The position numbers and the translations under genes were made by a program. Of a stretch of 64,000 bases of DNA, positions 39,162 through 48,131 are shown piece after piece (within the stretch, counting starts at the first letter, position 1; every line of letters begins with the position of its first letter). The notes beneath the pieces are model-generated. The model did no database searches. It saw only the letters and a program-made list of their open reading frames with translations, and was not told the DNA's origin. The stretch is from contig NZ_CP032683.1 of the NCBI RefSeq assembly GCF_001304615.2, forward strand, positions 2,418,001 to 2,482,000, in the 5' to 3' direction. The stretch is from Methanosarcina flavescens. Its GTDB lineage: Archaea > Halobacteriota > Methanosarcinia > Methanosarcinales > Methanosarcinaceae.

Positions 39162-40259
39162 TTGATTACCATATCGTATCCGAAGACCGTAGAAAGAATA
39201 ATTGATCGTGCGGGACCAATTGAGTGTGAATTATTGCCCAGACTTATTCAGGTGACCGAAACTGCTGCCATTGCCGCAGCCTACCAGATGGGGCGCGGGA
39301 ATAAAAATTTTGCTGATCAGGTAGCAGTCGCTGCTATGAGGAGGATGCTGAATAAGCTTGATATGAGAGGCATAATCAAGATAGGGGAAGGAGAAAGGGA
39401 TGAAGCTCCCATGCTTTATATAGGGGAGCAGGTAGGCACAGGAAAGGGAAACCTGGAAGTCGATATTGCCGTCGACCCTCTTGAAGGAACGAACCTTACC
39501 GCAGATGGCATCCCTGGCTCGGTTTCAGTCATGGCAATGGCGGAAAGGGGGGGAATTTTCCACGGGCCTGACATTTACATGGATAAGATTGTTGTCGGAC
39601 CGGATGTGGTGCGATATGAAGAAGAACATCCCGGTGAAACAATTGATCTGGATGCTCCTGTCAGACATAACCTGGAGATTGTCGCAAAAGCCCTTGAGAG
39701 AAGTGTTGAAGAACTCGTTGTTGTAATTCTTGACCGGCCAAGACATGTCCAGAAAATAACCGAGATTCGGGAGGCTGGAGCCCGTGTAAAGCTGGTCAGT
39801 GATGGAGACCTTATGCCTGGGGTTTCGACTGCAATCCGTGGGTCAGGCATTCATATGGTAATGGGTGCAGGCGGCTCAGGCGAAGCTGTACTTACAGCTG
39901 CTGCGATCAAGATCCTTGGCGGAAAGATTCTGGCAAGGCTTGTGCTTCCCACGGTTGCAAATGGAAAGTCTCAGAATATGATCAATCAGGAAATCGAGGA
40001 AAAAATGCCCAGGCTTGAAAAAATGGGAATTACTCTTGAAAACCTCAAGGATGTGCTTGACACAAATAAACTTGTACCCGGGAACGACGTTATCTTTTCA
40101 GCAACAGCCGTAACTCCAGGCCATTTTCTGCGTGAAGTCAATCTGTTTGGTGGTGGAGATGCAAGAGTGCATACGATTTCCATGGGTTCATCCGGAGCTG
40201 TCAAGTTTACAGACAGCATCTATATAAGGGATAAGCGGGACACTCCTCTCTACCTGTAA
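39162..40259 (+). CDS. glpX: Class II (GlpX-type) fructose-1,6-bisphosphatase
   Basis: 365 residues. It hydrolyses fructose 1,6-bisphosphate to fructose 6-phosphate, a gluconeogenic step. Motifs: KIGEGERDEAPMLYIGE (about residues 72-88), the metal/phosphate site VDPLEGTNL, the SDGDLMPGVSTAI and MGAGGSGEAVLTAAAIK blocks. The length slightly exceeds typical GlpX (320-340). Most archaea use FBPA/ase instead, so GlpX may be an additional enzyme. The TTG start at 39162 is tentative: GGGAG is directly next to it. Confidence 0.92.
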   Translation: MITISYPKTVERIIDRAGPIECELLPRLIQVTETAAIAAAYQMGRGNKNFADQVAVAAMRRMLNKLDMRGIIKIGEGERDEAPMLYIGEQVGTGKGNLEVDIAVDPLEGTNLTADGIPGSVSVMAMAERGGIFHGPDIYMDKIVVGPDVVRYEEEHPGETIDLDAPVRHNLEIVAKALERSVEELVVVILDRPRHVQKITEIREAGARVKLVSDGDLMPGVSTAIRGSGIHMVMGAGGSGEAVLTAAAIKILGGKILARLVLPTVANGKSQNMINQEIEEKMPRLEKMGITLENLKDVLDTNKLVPGNDVIFSATAVTPGHFLREVNLFGGGDARVHTISMGSSGAVKFTDSIYIRDKRDTPLYL

Positions 40260-40345
40260 ATCCCTTTATCCTTTCCTTTTTCATTCTTTTTAAAACACGG
40301 ATTTTAAGAAGATATAACTAAAAAACACGGCATTAGAGTCAGAAT

Positions 40346-41656
40346 ATGAAGGTCTATCTTGAAAGTTTTGGCTGCTCGGCAAGCCAGGCATCAGCCGAGA
40401 TCATGAAGGCAAGCATTGAAAGGCTCGGGCATGAGCTATTGAGTCCGGGCACTGCCGACCAGGCAGAGATCTACATCTGTAACTCCTGTACAGTAAAATA
40501 CACTACAGAACAAAAGATACTCTACAAGCTCCGCAGGATGGGTGAACGAGGCGTGCAGGTAATCGTTTCCGGGTGCATGCCCGAGGTGCAGCTTGAAGAT
40601 ATTCTCCACGCAAATCCCGAAGCCCATATCCTGGGAGTAAATGCGATTTCCCGGCTTGGCGAGCTTCTTTCCTCACTTGAGCAGAGAAAAAAGAGAGGTC
40701 TGTCAGGAGGAACACGTCTTGAGCTCAGGACTTCCGAACCCCTGGGTTTTCTCAATGTTCCACGCGAGCGTTCCAATCCGAATATTCATATCTGCCAGAT
40801 CTCCCAGGGCTGCAATTTCGCCTGCTCTTACTGCATTGTAAAATATGCAAGGGGCAAATTGCATTCTTTTCCACCGGATGAGATTGTGGAAGACATTCGC
40901 GCAGCTGTTGCAGACGGATGCAGGGAAATCTGGCTTACTTCCCAGGACGACAGCCAGTACGGAATGGATACGGGTGTCAAACTTCCGGAGCTCCTGCGCA
41001 TGATCTCGGAAATTCCCGGAGACTTCAAAGTGAGGATAGGTATGATGAATCCCTTCTCTGTCCTTCCTATTCTCGATGATCTTGTAGATGCTTTTGACTC
41101 AGACAAAATTTTCAAACTCCTTCACCTCCCTATTCAGTCTGCTTCCCACTCAGTCCTGAAGAGAATGAACCGCTTGCATAAAATGGACACCGTGGATACT
41201 ATCATAAAAAAGTTCCGTGCCCGTTTCGAAGACCTTTCTCTTTTCACCGACATAATCGTTGGCTTTTGCGATGAAACTGATGAAGACTTCAGGGAGACTG
41301 TCGAATGGATACAGAAATACCGCCCTGAAAAGGTCAATATTTCAAGATATTCTCCTCGCCCGCACACGAAAGCTTTTTCCTTCAGGAACCTCGATTCCCG
41401 GATTTCGGTCAAGCGTTCTCACGATTTACACAAAATCTGTGAGCAGATCAAACTTGAATCAAAGCAGGCTATGGTAGGCTGGAAAGGCCGGACTTTTGTC
41501 TCTAAATATACGGAAACAGGGGATGTTCTCACCCGCACGGATTCCTACCGTCCTGTCGTGATAAGAGGCTCGAACCTGAAACCCGGTCAATATGTTGATG
41601 TGGAAATCGTTGCTGCAAAGCCCGGTTATTTCCTCGGCAAACTGGTTGACAATTGA
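40346..41656 (+). CDS. tRNA t6A methylthiotransferase (MtaB/CDKAL1 type)
   Basis: 436 residues. It converts t6A37 to ms2t6A37 in ANN-decoding tRNAs. There are three parts: an N-terminal UPF0004 domain with a [4Fe-4S] cluster (C10 in SFGCSASQ, C45/C48 in CNSC, and VSGCMPEVQ), a radical-SAM core with C156-x3-C160-x2-C163 (CNFACSYC), and a C-terminal TRAM domain (about 370-430). The archaeal type e-MtaB is closest in form. Its substrate needs KEOPS, of which Cgi121 is encoded 1.5 kb upstream. Confidence 0.92.
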   Translation: MKVYLESFGCSASQASAEIMKASIERLGHELLSPGTADQAEIYICNSCTVKYTTEQKILYKLRRMGERGVQVIVSGCMPEVQLEDILHANPEAHILGVNAISRLGELLSSLEQRKKRGLSGGTRLELRTSEPLGFLNVPRERSNPNIHICQISQGCNFACSYCIVKYARGKLHSFPPDEIVEDIRAAVADGCREIWLTSQDDSQYGMDTGVKLPELLRMISEIPGDFKVRIGMMNPFSVLPILDDLVDAFDSDKIFKLLHLPIQSASHSVLKRMNRLHKMDTVDTIIKKFRARFEDLSLFTDIIVGFCDETDEDFRETVEWIQKYRPEKVNISRYSPRPHTKAFSFRNLDSRISVKRSHDLHKICEQIKLESKQAMVGWKGRTFVSKYTETGDVLTRTDSYRPVVIRGSNLKPGQYVDVEIVAAKPGYFLGKLVDN

Positions 41657-42024
41657 TCTGCTACGAAAACCTCTGCTGGAAGACTTATTTTTTAATCAAA
41701 GTCCAAAATCTAAGAACTTGAATACTTTAACTTATGCCCGGACAGAAGCACAAATTCAGGTTCAGCAGAGGGATTTCTGATAATTTTAACTCCTGCTATT
41801 TCTAATAGTTTCAGCTCCTGGTATCCGGCTTTTTTCAAAAAGAATTAAAAATCTAAACTTGCTCTGTGTCTCTTTTTGGCAGCTAATTTACTCAATACAG
41901 GTAAATATAACAACCTCATCTTCAAATAGTAACATATAAATACTTTCACTCATATGTGGGAAAATAAGGTTTCAGAACTTTCGGGTATAATCAGTCACAA
42001 AGAAAAAAATACGGGGTTAATAGA
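41657..42024. other. Intergenic region before the NifX-like genes
   Basis: No gene seen; frames here are shadows. A TATA-like ACATATAAATAC (41930-41942) could start the NifX-type transcript with a leader near 60 nt. Confidence 0.45.
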
Positions 42025-42456
42025 ATGAAAATTTGTATAACAGCCAGCAGTGAAGGGCTCGACTCCGAAGTGGACCCAAGGTTTGGGAGATGCAGCCATT
42101 TTATAATTTATGACCCTGATACCAGATCTGTAGAATCCATATCAAATGCGAGTGTAGCAGCTTCTGGCGGTGCTGGTATTAAAGCAGCCGAAATTATTGC
42201 AAATGCGGGGGTCGCTGCACTCTTAACAGGCGGTTTAGGTCCCAATGCTTTTTCTATTTTTGAAGAGTTTGGTATCGACGTTCTGGTTGGAGCAAAGGGT
42301 ACAGTTAGGGAGGCTATTAGCCAGTATGAAGCTGGAGAACTGCAGCCAATCCGCAGTCCCAATAGCACTCCTGGTTTTGGTATGAGAAAGGGAAATGGTA
42401 AGGGAAGGGGAATGAAAGGAGGTGGTATGGGAAGGGGGATGGGCAGAGGCATGTAA
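42025..42456 (+). CDS. NifX/NafY-type (Nitro_FeMo-Co) protein with Gly-Met tail
   Basis: 143 residues. Residues 1-110 have the dinitrogenase FeMo-cofactor biosynthesis fold: MKICITASSEGLDSEVDPRFGRCSHF, ISNASVAASGGAGIKAAEII, LLTGGLGPNAFSIFEEFGIDV. The last 30 residues are a Gly/Met/Arg/Lys tail (KGNGKGRGMKGGGMGRGMGRGM), rich in methionine that might bind Cu(I) or a cluster. Such proteins bind metal clusters as carriers. No nif genes are near, so another cofactor is likely. It starts the NifX-CDF-MinD cluster. Confidence 0.85.
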   Translation: MKICITASSEGLDSEVDPRFGRCSHFIIYDPDTRSVESISNASVAASGGAGIKAAEIIANAGVAALLTGGLGPNAFSIFEEFGIDVLVGAKGTVREAISQYEAGELQPIRSPNSTPGFGMRKGNGKGRGMKGGGMGRGMGRGM

Positions 42457-42655
42457 GACAAAACTTGCTAGCTAAGTAAAATAGAATCCATGATTAAGAA
42501 CAGAATCTGTGATATTAGACACATTCCTCCATGTATGAAAAACGGTATATTTTTTCTTTCTAAAAATTTATATAATTATGATCTTACGAGAAAAAAGATC
42601 AGTGCAACAATAAAGCTACTGATTAATAAGGGTGATAAAAAATGCAGGTGATTCT

Positions 42656-43033
42656 ATGAGAGTAAGTATTCCTACAAGAGATGAAAATGGTCTGGAGGGA
42701 ATTGTTGAACAGCATTTTGGAAAAGCTCCCACTTACACCATAATTGACACTGAGACTGATCAGGTCATGGTAATTCCCAATACCAGTGAGCACATGGGAG
42801 GTGTCGGGCTCCCTCCTGAATACCTTAATCAAAATGGAGTGGACGTCATGCTTTGTGGCGGGCTAGGGTTCAAGGCTGTTCGTATGTTCGAGTCATATGG
42901 AATTAAGGTTTTTGTAGGAGCTGGAGGCACAGTCAGGGAGACGTTTGAAGCCTGGAAAGCAGGAAAGCTCCAGAACGCAACTGCTGAGAATTCCTGTTCC
43001 GAGCACGGGAATGAGGAGCATCACCAGCACTGA
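42656..43033 (+). CDS. NifX/NafY-type protein with His-rich tail
   Basis: 125 residues. The core (MRVSIPTRDENGLEGIVEQHFGKAPTYTII, LCGGLGFKAVRMFESYGIKVFVGAGGTVRE) is a Nitro_FeMo-Co domain. The end NSCSEHGNEEHHQH is His-rich and may bind metal. The ATG at 42656 follows GGTG; an upstream GTG in frame is less likely. It is about 200 bp after its sister gene and precedes the CDF gene, which carries a related domain. Confidence 0.85.
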   Translation: MRVSIPTRDENGLEGIVEQHFGKAPTYTIIDTETDQVMVIPNTSEHMGGVGLPPEYLNQNGVDVMLCGGLGFKAVRMFESYGIKVFVGAGGTVRETFEAWKAGKLQNATAENSCSEHGNEEHHQH

Positions 43034-43136
43034 AATCGTGAGTTTTACTCCCAGTGCCAGAGATATTTTGATTTCTATAGCCTCTGTATTTTAAATTATG
43101 GAATAAAGCGATAACACATGTTTAAGCGGTCTTCAA

Positions 43137-44372
43137 ATGAATTCACAGGATAACTTAAAACTCGGGGTAAAAGCCTCAAGAAACTCGACTCTAGCGCTTG
43201 CACTCCTCGCTTTTCTTAAAGGGGCTGTAGGTATTTATTCCGGAAGCATGGTTTTGCTTGCGGACGCAGTCCATACGGGACTGGATATTTTCGCTTCGCT
43301 GGCAGTCTTGATTGGACTCAAAATAAGCCTTAAAAGCAGCGGGAAGCATTTCCCTTACGGTTATTATAAAGCAGAAAATATTGTAGCTCTCTTTGTTTCT
43401 CTGTTGATCCTGTTTTCCGGTTTTGAGTTGCTAAAAGAGGGCTTTACAGGCGTGAGTACTGCTTCCAAACTTGAGTTCCAGGGGCTTGCTCTTGCAACAG
43501 CTGTTTTTTCCGTGCTTGTAATCTATGGGCTTTCAGTATATAAACGAAATGTAGGGACCAAGATTAATTCCCAGGCTCTGATAACTGATGCAAGACACTC
43601 TTATACGGATGTCTTTTCATCGATGGTTGTGGTTGTGGCAGTTCTTGGCTCCATACTGGGGTTCTCGGAACTTAACAACCTGGGCGTTATTTTAATTTCT
43701 CTTTTGATCTTCAAAATGGGGATCGAAAGTGCAAGGGATGCAGTGCTCACGTTGATGGATGCCTGGCTTGATGAAGAGAAAAGTGAGAGGATTAAAAAAA
43801 ATATATACAATATCCCTGGCTTGATAGAGCTCGAAGACCTGAAACTCCGAAAATCCGGGCTTGTGGTTTTCGGGGAAGCCACTGTCGAAATAGAGGGCGA
43901 GACCGACCTGAAAAGGGTGGAATTGCTATCAGAAGATATTAAAACGGCTGTTAAAAAAGAAGTGGAAAACCTGGAGCATATTGTTGTCAATTTAAAGCCC
44001 GTACGCAGGAAGAACTTAAAGCTAGCCCTTCCAGTTCTTGATAGGAACGGTTTTCAAGCAGAGCTTTCGGAACATATCGGAAAATCCCCTTATTTTCTCT
44101 TTGTAGAGCTTGAAGAAGGTAGGGTAGGAGATTGGCAAATCCTTGAAAACCTGTTTTCCAATTCCGAGAAGAAAAGAGGTGTGAAAGCTGTAGACTTAGT
44201 TATCAGGGAAAAGGCAAACGCCATTGCGGTAAAAACAGTTGCAAAAGTCCCCTTCTATATGCTCCGGGATAATTTTATAAAAATACTGAGAATCCCTGAA
44301 GGGGCAGCCACTGTAAGAGATGTCCTTGACAGATTCCAGGATCTTGAAGAAATCACAGCTCCTATGGAATAA
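43137..44372 (+). CDS. CDF cation transporter fused to NifX-like domain
   Basis: 411 residues. The N-terminal 200 residues hold six membrane segments of the cation diffusion facilitator family with the metal-site pairs in LADAVHTGLD and DARHSYTDVFSS. Residues about 205-290 form the cytoplasmic CDF domain (KNIYNIPGLIELEDLKLRKSG). From about 296 the sequence (LKLALPVLDRNGFQAELSEHIGKSPYFLFVELEEG) matches the fold of the neighbouring NifX-type proteins, so metal export is tied to a cluster-binding domain. CDF proteins exchange Zn, Fe, Mn or Co for protons. Confidence 0.88.
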   Translation: MNSQDNLKLGVKASRNSTLALALLAFLKGAVGIYSGSMVLLADAVHTGLDIFASLAVLIGLKISLKSSGKHFPYGYYKAENIVALFVSLLILFSGFELLKEGFTGVSTASKLEFQGLALATAVFSVLVIYGLSVYKRNVGTKINSQALITDARHSYTDVFSSMVVVVAVLGSILGFSELNNLGVILISLLIFKMGIESARDAVLTLMDAWLDEEKSERIKKNIYNIPGLIELEDLKLRKSGLVVFGEATVEIEGETDLKRVELLSEDIKTAVKKEVENLEHIVVNLKPVRRKNLKLALPVLDRNGFQAELSEHIGKSPYFLFVELEEGRVGDWQILENLFSNSEKKRGVKAVDLVIREKANAIAVKTVAKVPFYMLRDNFIKILRIPEGAATVRDVLDRFQDLEEITAPME

Positions 44373-44386
44373 CACGGAGATCGAAT

Positions 44387-45244
44387 ATGAAAATTGTAAT
44401 TGCAAGCGGAAAAGGAGGAACAGGAAAGACCACGGTTTCCTTAAATCTTGCCCTCGCTCTTTCAGATGTACAGCTTTTTGACTGTGATGTTGAAGAGCCT
44501 AACTGTAATCTTTTCCTTGGCTTTGAGCTTGAGAAAGTGGAAGATGTCGTCTGCTCGGTGCCTGTAATAAATCAGGAAAAATGTAACATCTGCAGGCAGT
44601 GTTCTGACTTTTGCCGTTATAACGCCCTTGCTGCACTACCTGACAGAGTTCTGTTTTTCCCTTCCCTCTGCCACGGATGTGGGGGATGTACTATCCTCTG
44701 TCCGGAAAAAGCAATCCAGGAATCCCAGAGATCACTTGGAGTGATCGAAAAGGCAAAAGGAGAGAGTTATCCGGAGTTTTACAGGGGACTTTTGAATATC
44801 GGGGAAACAATGACATCGACTGTTATCAAAACACTCAAGAAACATATTGATGACCGGAAGATTGCAATTCTTGATGCGCCGCCTGGAACTGCCTGCCCAG
44901 TAGTCACCTCTATTGAAGGCATGAATTACTGTGTGCTTGTGACGGAATCAACCCCATTCGGTTTCTATGACCTCAGGCTTGCAGTAGATGTTGTAAGAGC
45001 AATTAAAGTTCCCTTTGGAGTTATCATTAACCGCTATGGGTTAGGAGACTCAAGGGTTGAGGAATACTGCAAAGCCGAAGGAATTCCTGTTCTCCTCAAG
45101 ATCCCAAATGATCGAAAGATTGCAGAGCTCTATTCTAAAGGCATTCCTTTTGTTCGAGAGATGCCTGAATGGAATGAGAGGTTTCTTGGCGTGTTCGAGG
45201 CAATAAAATTTCAGCTTGCAGGTAAGGAGGAAGCGGGAATATGA
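44387..45244 (+). CDS. MinD/Mrp-type ATPase with inserted ferredoxin domain
   Basis: 285 residues. It has a deviant Walker A SGKGGTGKTTVSLN (residues 6-19) and the switch-II-like LDAPPGTACP. Between residues 60 and 108 lies a two-cluster ferredoxin insert: C66-x2-C69-x2-C72-x3-C76 and C95-x2-C98-x2-C101-x3-C105. Such SIMIBI ATPases handle cofactors by ATP-driven dimerisation (as in Mrp/Nbp35 or CooC). It lies 15 bp after the CDF gene and overlaps its paralog by four bases (ATGA). Confidence 0.9.
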   Translation: MKIVIASGKGGTGKTTVSLNLALALSDVQLFDCDVEEPNCNLFLGFELEKVEDVVCSVPVINQEKCNICRQCSDFCRYNALAALPDRVLFFPSLCHGCGGCTILCPEKAIQESQRSLGVIEKAKGESYPEFYRGLLNIGETMTSTVIKTLKKHIDDRKIAILDAPPGTACPVVTSIEGMNYCVLVTESTPFGFYDLRLAVDVVRAIKVPFGVIINRYGLGDSRVEEYCKAEGIPVLLKIPNDRKIAELYSKGIPFVREMPEWNERFLGVFEAIKFQLAGKEEAGI

Positions 45245-46185
45245 TACAGCTCACTGTGATCAGCGGAAAGGGGGGGACTGGAAAGACAACCCTTACGGCA
45301 GCCTTTGCCTCGCTTGCAGGAAGTGCCGTTATTGCAGATTGCGACGTGGATGCAGCCGACATGCATCTTATTCTGGAGCCCAGGATTCTTGAAAAAGAAG
45401 ACTACTGCGGTCTTGAGGTTTCTCTGATTGATCCGGAACTCTGTACTAAATGCGGAGTATGCAGAGAATCTTGCAGGTATGGGGCTATAAATAAAGACTT
45501 TAGAATCGACCCTTACAAATGTGAAGGCTGCACAGTCTGCAGTATTGTTTGTCCTGAGAGAGCAATTTCCATGGAAAAAAGAATCTCAGGTCAGGCTTTT
45601 TACTCCGAAACCCGTCTTGGACCAATGGCTTATGCAAGGCTCGATATAGGGGAAGAGACAAGTGGAAAACTTGTAAGCGTAGTTCGAAGCAACGCAAAGA
45701 AACTTGCGGAGAAGTTCCATAAGAATTTGATTATTATTGATGGACCTCCCGGAACAGGTTGCTCAGCTATTGCAGCTATTACAGGGACAGACCTGGTTGT
45801 GGTGATAGTCGAACCAACGGTTTCCGGAATCCATGATATGAAAAGAGTCCTTGAACTTGCTGCACATTTCATGATCCCGGCTTTTGTCTGCATCAATAAA
45901 TATGATATAAATGAAGAGAATACCCGCCGGATCGAAGAATTCTGTACCAATACTGGTATTCAGGTACTTGGCAGGCTTCCATATAATGACATTGCAACAA
46001 AGGCTATGCTTCATAAGCAAACCGTAATAGAATATGCTAAAAATAATGAGTATGCAAATGAGTACGCAAATGTAAGCGAGTTTGCAAACCAGATAAGGAA
46101 AATCTGGGTTAAGGTAGAAGAGACACTTGTGGATCTTCAGGGTAAACAGGAGGAGATTATACACCTTGAGATGAGGAATTTATAA
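45241..46185 (+). CDS. MinD/Mrp-type ATPase with inserted ferredoxin domain (paralog)
   Basis: 314 residues. The same layout as its neighbour: SGKGGTGKTTLTAAFA, IDGPPGTGCSA, and ferredoxin motifs C68-x2-C71-x2-C74-x3-C78 and C94-x2-C97-x2-C100-x3-C104. It is longer at the C-terminus with a repetitive NEYANEYANVSEFANQ helix. The tight ATGA overlap suggests that the pair forms a hetero-oligomer. A hairpin terminator follows. Confidence 0.9.
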   Translation: MIQLTVISGKGGTGKTTLTAAFASLAGSAVIADCDVDAADMHLILEPRILEKEDYCGLEVSLIDPELCTKCGVCRESCRYGAINKDFRIDPYKCEGCTVCSIVCPERAISMEKRISGQAFYSETRLGPMAYARLDIGEETSGKLVSVVRSNAKKLAEKFHKNLIIIDGPPGTGCSAIAAITGTDLVVVIVEPTVSGIHDMKRVLELAAHFMIPAFVCINKYDINEENTRRIEEFCTNTGIQVLGRLPYNDIATKAMLHKQTVIEYAKNNEYANEYANVSEFANQIRKIWVKVEETLVDLQGKQEEIIHLEMRNL

Positions 46186-46674
46186 ACTTCGGTAAAATCT
46201 GAATATGAATTCATTATTCTGAGATCCTAGTGATATTTTCCACGGACATTCGACCAATACGCTGAGCTGATAAGTGATTCCTGCAAAATCTATTATTTCT
46301 TTGGAAATCTTATCAATCAGGCATCTGTAATTTAGCCTCTTTTCGGCTGCATGTTCTTGCAGCCTTAGATTTTTTATTTTTTGAGATAAAAAGTATCAGA
46401 TTTGGAGTTTTATATTCTTTTTTCGCAGGTTATTATTTATATAATATCCTTTGTATATAAACTTTAGATATAATAACATGCTATTTGAGTAAAATAACCT
46501 GTGAATTTAGAATAACGGTCTATGAATTTGCATAAAATGATAGGTCATTTGAATCTGGAATAATGACCTGTATTGCAGTTTTGCTAAAAGATCTCTTGCA
46601 TTTCTTGCCTGTGTTTCTTTGATATAATGCTGTTTATTGTATTTGAGGGGGTTTAAACACTGAAAGATATTGCT
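46186..46674. other. Intergenic region after the NifX-CDF-MinD cluster
   Basis: No gene. It holds the hairpin terminator at 46345-46383 and A/T-rich sequence with loosely repeated AATAACCTGTGAATTT words (46485-46590), which may be promoter elements of the next gene. GAGGGGG at 46645-46651 may be its ribosome binding site. Confidence 0.5.
46345..46383 (+). terminator. Hairpin plus T-run terminator
   Basis: GGCTGCA (46345-46351) pairs perfectly with TGCAGCC (46358-46364) around a six-base loop and is followed by TTAGATTTTTTATTTTTT. It lies 160 bp after the second MinD-type gene. Confidence 0.6.
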
Positions 46675-47313
46675 GTGGGAACATGTGTACGCCTGTTGTC
46701 CAGAATGGATAACGAGGCTCTTAACGGGTTCTGGGGAGAAGTCTCTAGAGGAAATTATCCTATAATCGATTTCGAAGGTAATCTTGGTTATTCACTTTTG
46801 AGCCAGGATAGTCTGTTGTTCATAAGGAATGATTTTAAGGCTCCGAGTTATGAGCAGTTTGAGCTGGTCTTCGGGGATCTCTTCCTGCCAGACACGGTTC
46901 AGGAACTCCTTTTTAAAGACAGGGCACTGCTTCTTATGGTGTACAGGAAAGGCATGCAGAACCTTCTATTATCCGAACTTCGTATGGACATCAAGTTCAT
47001 GCTTGATCTTCCTCACGGGGAATACTACTTTTTTGCATTTGTCCTGGATATGGGAACAGAATCCCTTTTAGACTCCAGAATCCATGCCATAGGCTTCCCT
47101 TCTAGAAAGTATTCGAACAACCCTGAGCTTGAGACTTTTTACCTCAATCATCCTGTAGATACCTGGGAATTCGTTGATCCCTCTCATGTAGACATTAAAC
47201 ATGGAGGACCTTACTACATCAATTTGATTATGATAAATATTGAAGAAATCCCGGACTGCCCAATGCTATTTTCCGAACTCCTTCAGGAAGACGAGCCCGG
47301 GCCCCCTCTTTAA
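46675..47313 (+). CDS. Hypothetical protein
   Basis: 212 residues, acidic at both ends (final QEDEPGPPL), no membrane segment or signal peptide. It looks like a globular alpha/beta protein (LRMDIKFMLDLPHGEYYFFAFVLD, HAIGFPSRKYSNNPELE, YINLIMINIEEIPDCP). No known motif. GTG 46675 is used; it lies 23 bp past GAGGGGG, so an unusual CTG start or ATG 46705 are alternatives. Codon use looks native. Not recognised. Confidence 0.65.
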   Translation: MGTCVRLLSRMDNEALNGFWGEVSRGNYPIIDFEGNLGYSLLSQDSLLFIRNDFKAPSYEQFELVFGDLFLPDTVQELLFKDRALLLMVYRKGMQNLLLSELRMDIKFMLDLPHGEYYFFAFVLDMGTESLLDSRIHAIGFPSRKYSNNPELETFYLNHPVDTWEFVDPSHVDIKHGGPYYINLIMINIEEIPDCPMLFSELLQEDEPGPPL

Positions 47314-47687
47314 AATTATTTGGAGATTAATATCTAATATTCATAACTAGTTTGTGACTCCACAAAACTCAAAATATAAAATACTTACAGCCTAAGAATA
47401 TGAGCATTACATACTTGAGATGCTTATAGCTACCGCCTTTCCACGGTTTGATTCCAATCCCCTCAGGGTAATCCTGCCCTGTTATCTACCTCCCAGATAT
47501 TCAAACGTTACCTCGCTGGTTTTATTAACCCAGCTAGCTAAAAGCAGTACTTTATGCTTTTTTTAACTGGAAATAACGATTTTTATCTCCTCTAAATAAC
47601 TATTTATCATACACAGGATGAAGAACCTGTATATACCACTAAACAAAGGAGAAAAGCCTGAGAATAAAACCTGAAAGCTTTAGAGGG
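47314..47687. other. Intergenic region, nothing recognised
   Basis: Between the hypothetical protein and the YjbQ gene. A moderately GC-rich stretch at 47425-47540 with CCACGG and CCCAG words has no gene frame and no clear tRNA. A TATA-like TATATACCACT (47630-47640) may serve the YjbQ gene. Confidence 0.4.
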
Positions 47688-48089
47688 ATGACCTTGCAAC
47701 TCAAAATCAAGACTTCCAAACGTGTTGAGCTTGTAGATATCACTTCAGAGGTTCAGGAAGAAGTAAGGAAAAGCGAAATATCTGAAGGCATCTGCCTTAT
47801 CAGCACACAGCACACTACCGCAGGCATCATAATAAACGAAAATGAAACTGGGCTAAAAGAAGATATCCTGGATCTCTTAAATAAGCTGGTGCCTGCTGGC
47901 GCAGGATACAGGCACGACCGTATAGACGACAATGCCGACTCTCATCTCAGGGCAATACTGCTTGGAGCAAGCGAGTCTCTGCCTGTTTCGGAAGGAAAGC
48001 TTAAGCTGGGCACCTGGCAGAGAATTTTCTTTGCCGAAATGGATGGACCAAGAACCAGAACTGTAAATATTACGCTTCTAAGGGCTTAA
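47688..48089 (+). CDS. YjbQ/UPF0047 family protein
   Basis: 133 residues. The family (E. coli YjbQ) has a trimeric fold with a conserved His/Asp/Asn site; seen here as ISTQHTTAGIIINENE and YRHDRIDDNADSHLRAILLGAS. Some members show weak thiamin phosphate synthase activity, but the true role is open. ATG 47688 follows AGAGGG directly; TTG 47694 has better spacing and is an alternative. It ends close to the convergent purF. Confidence 0.87.
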   Translation: MTLQLKIKTSKRVELVDITSEVQEEVRKSEISEGICLISTQHTTAGIIINENETGLKEDILDLLNKLVPAGAGYRHDRIDDNADSHLRAILLGASESLPVSEGKLKLGTWQRIFFAEMDGPRTRTVNITLLRA

Positions 48090-48131
48090 TGCCGTAAAGA
48101 ACAAGCGGTAATCAAAAATAATAGAAGATTC

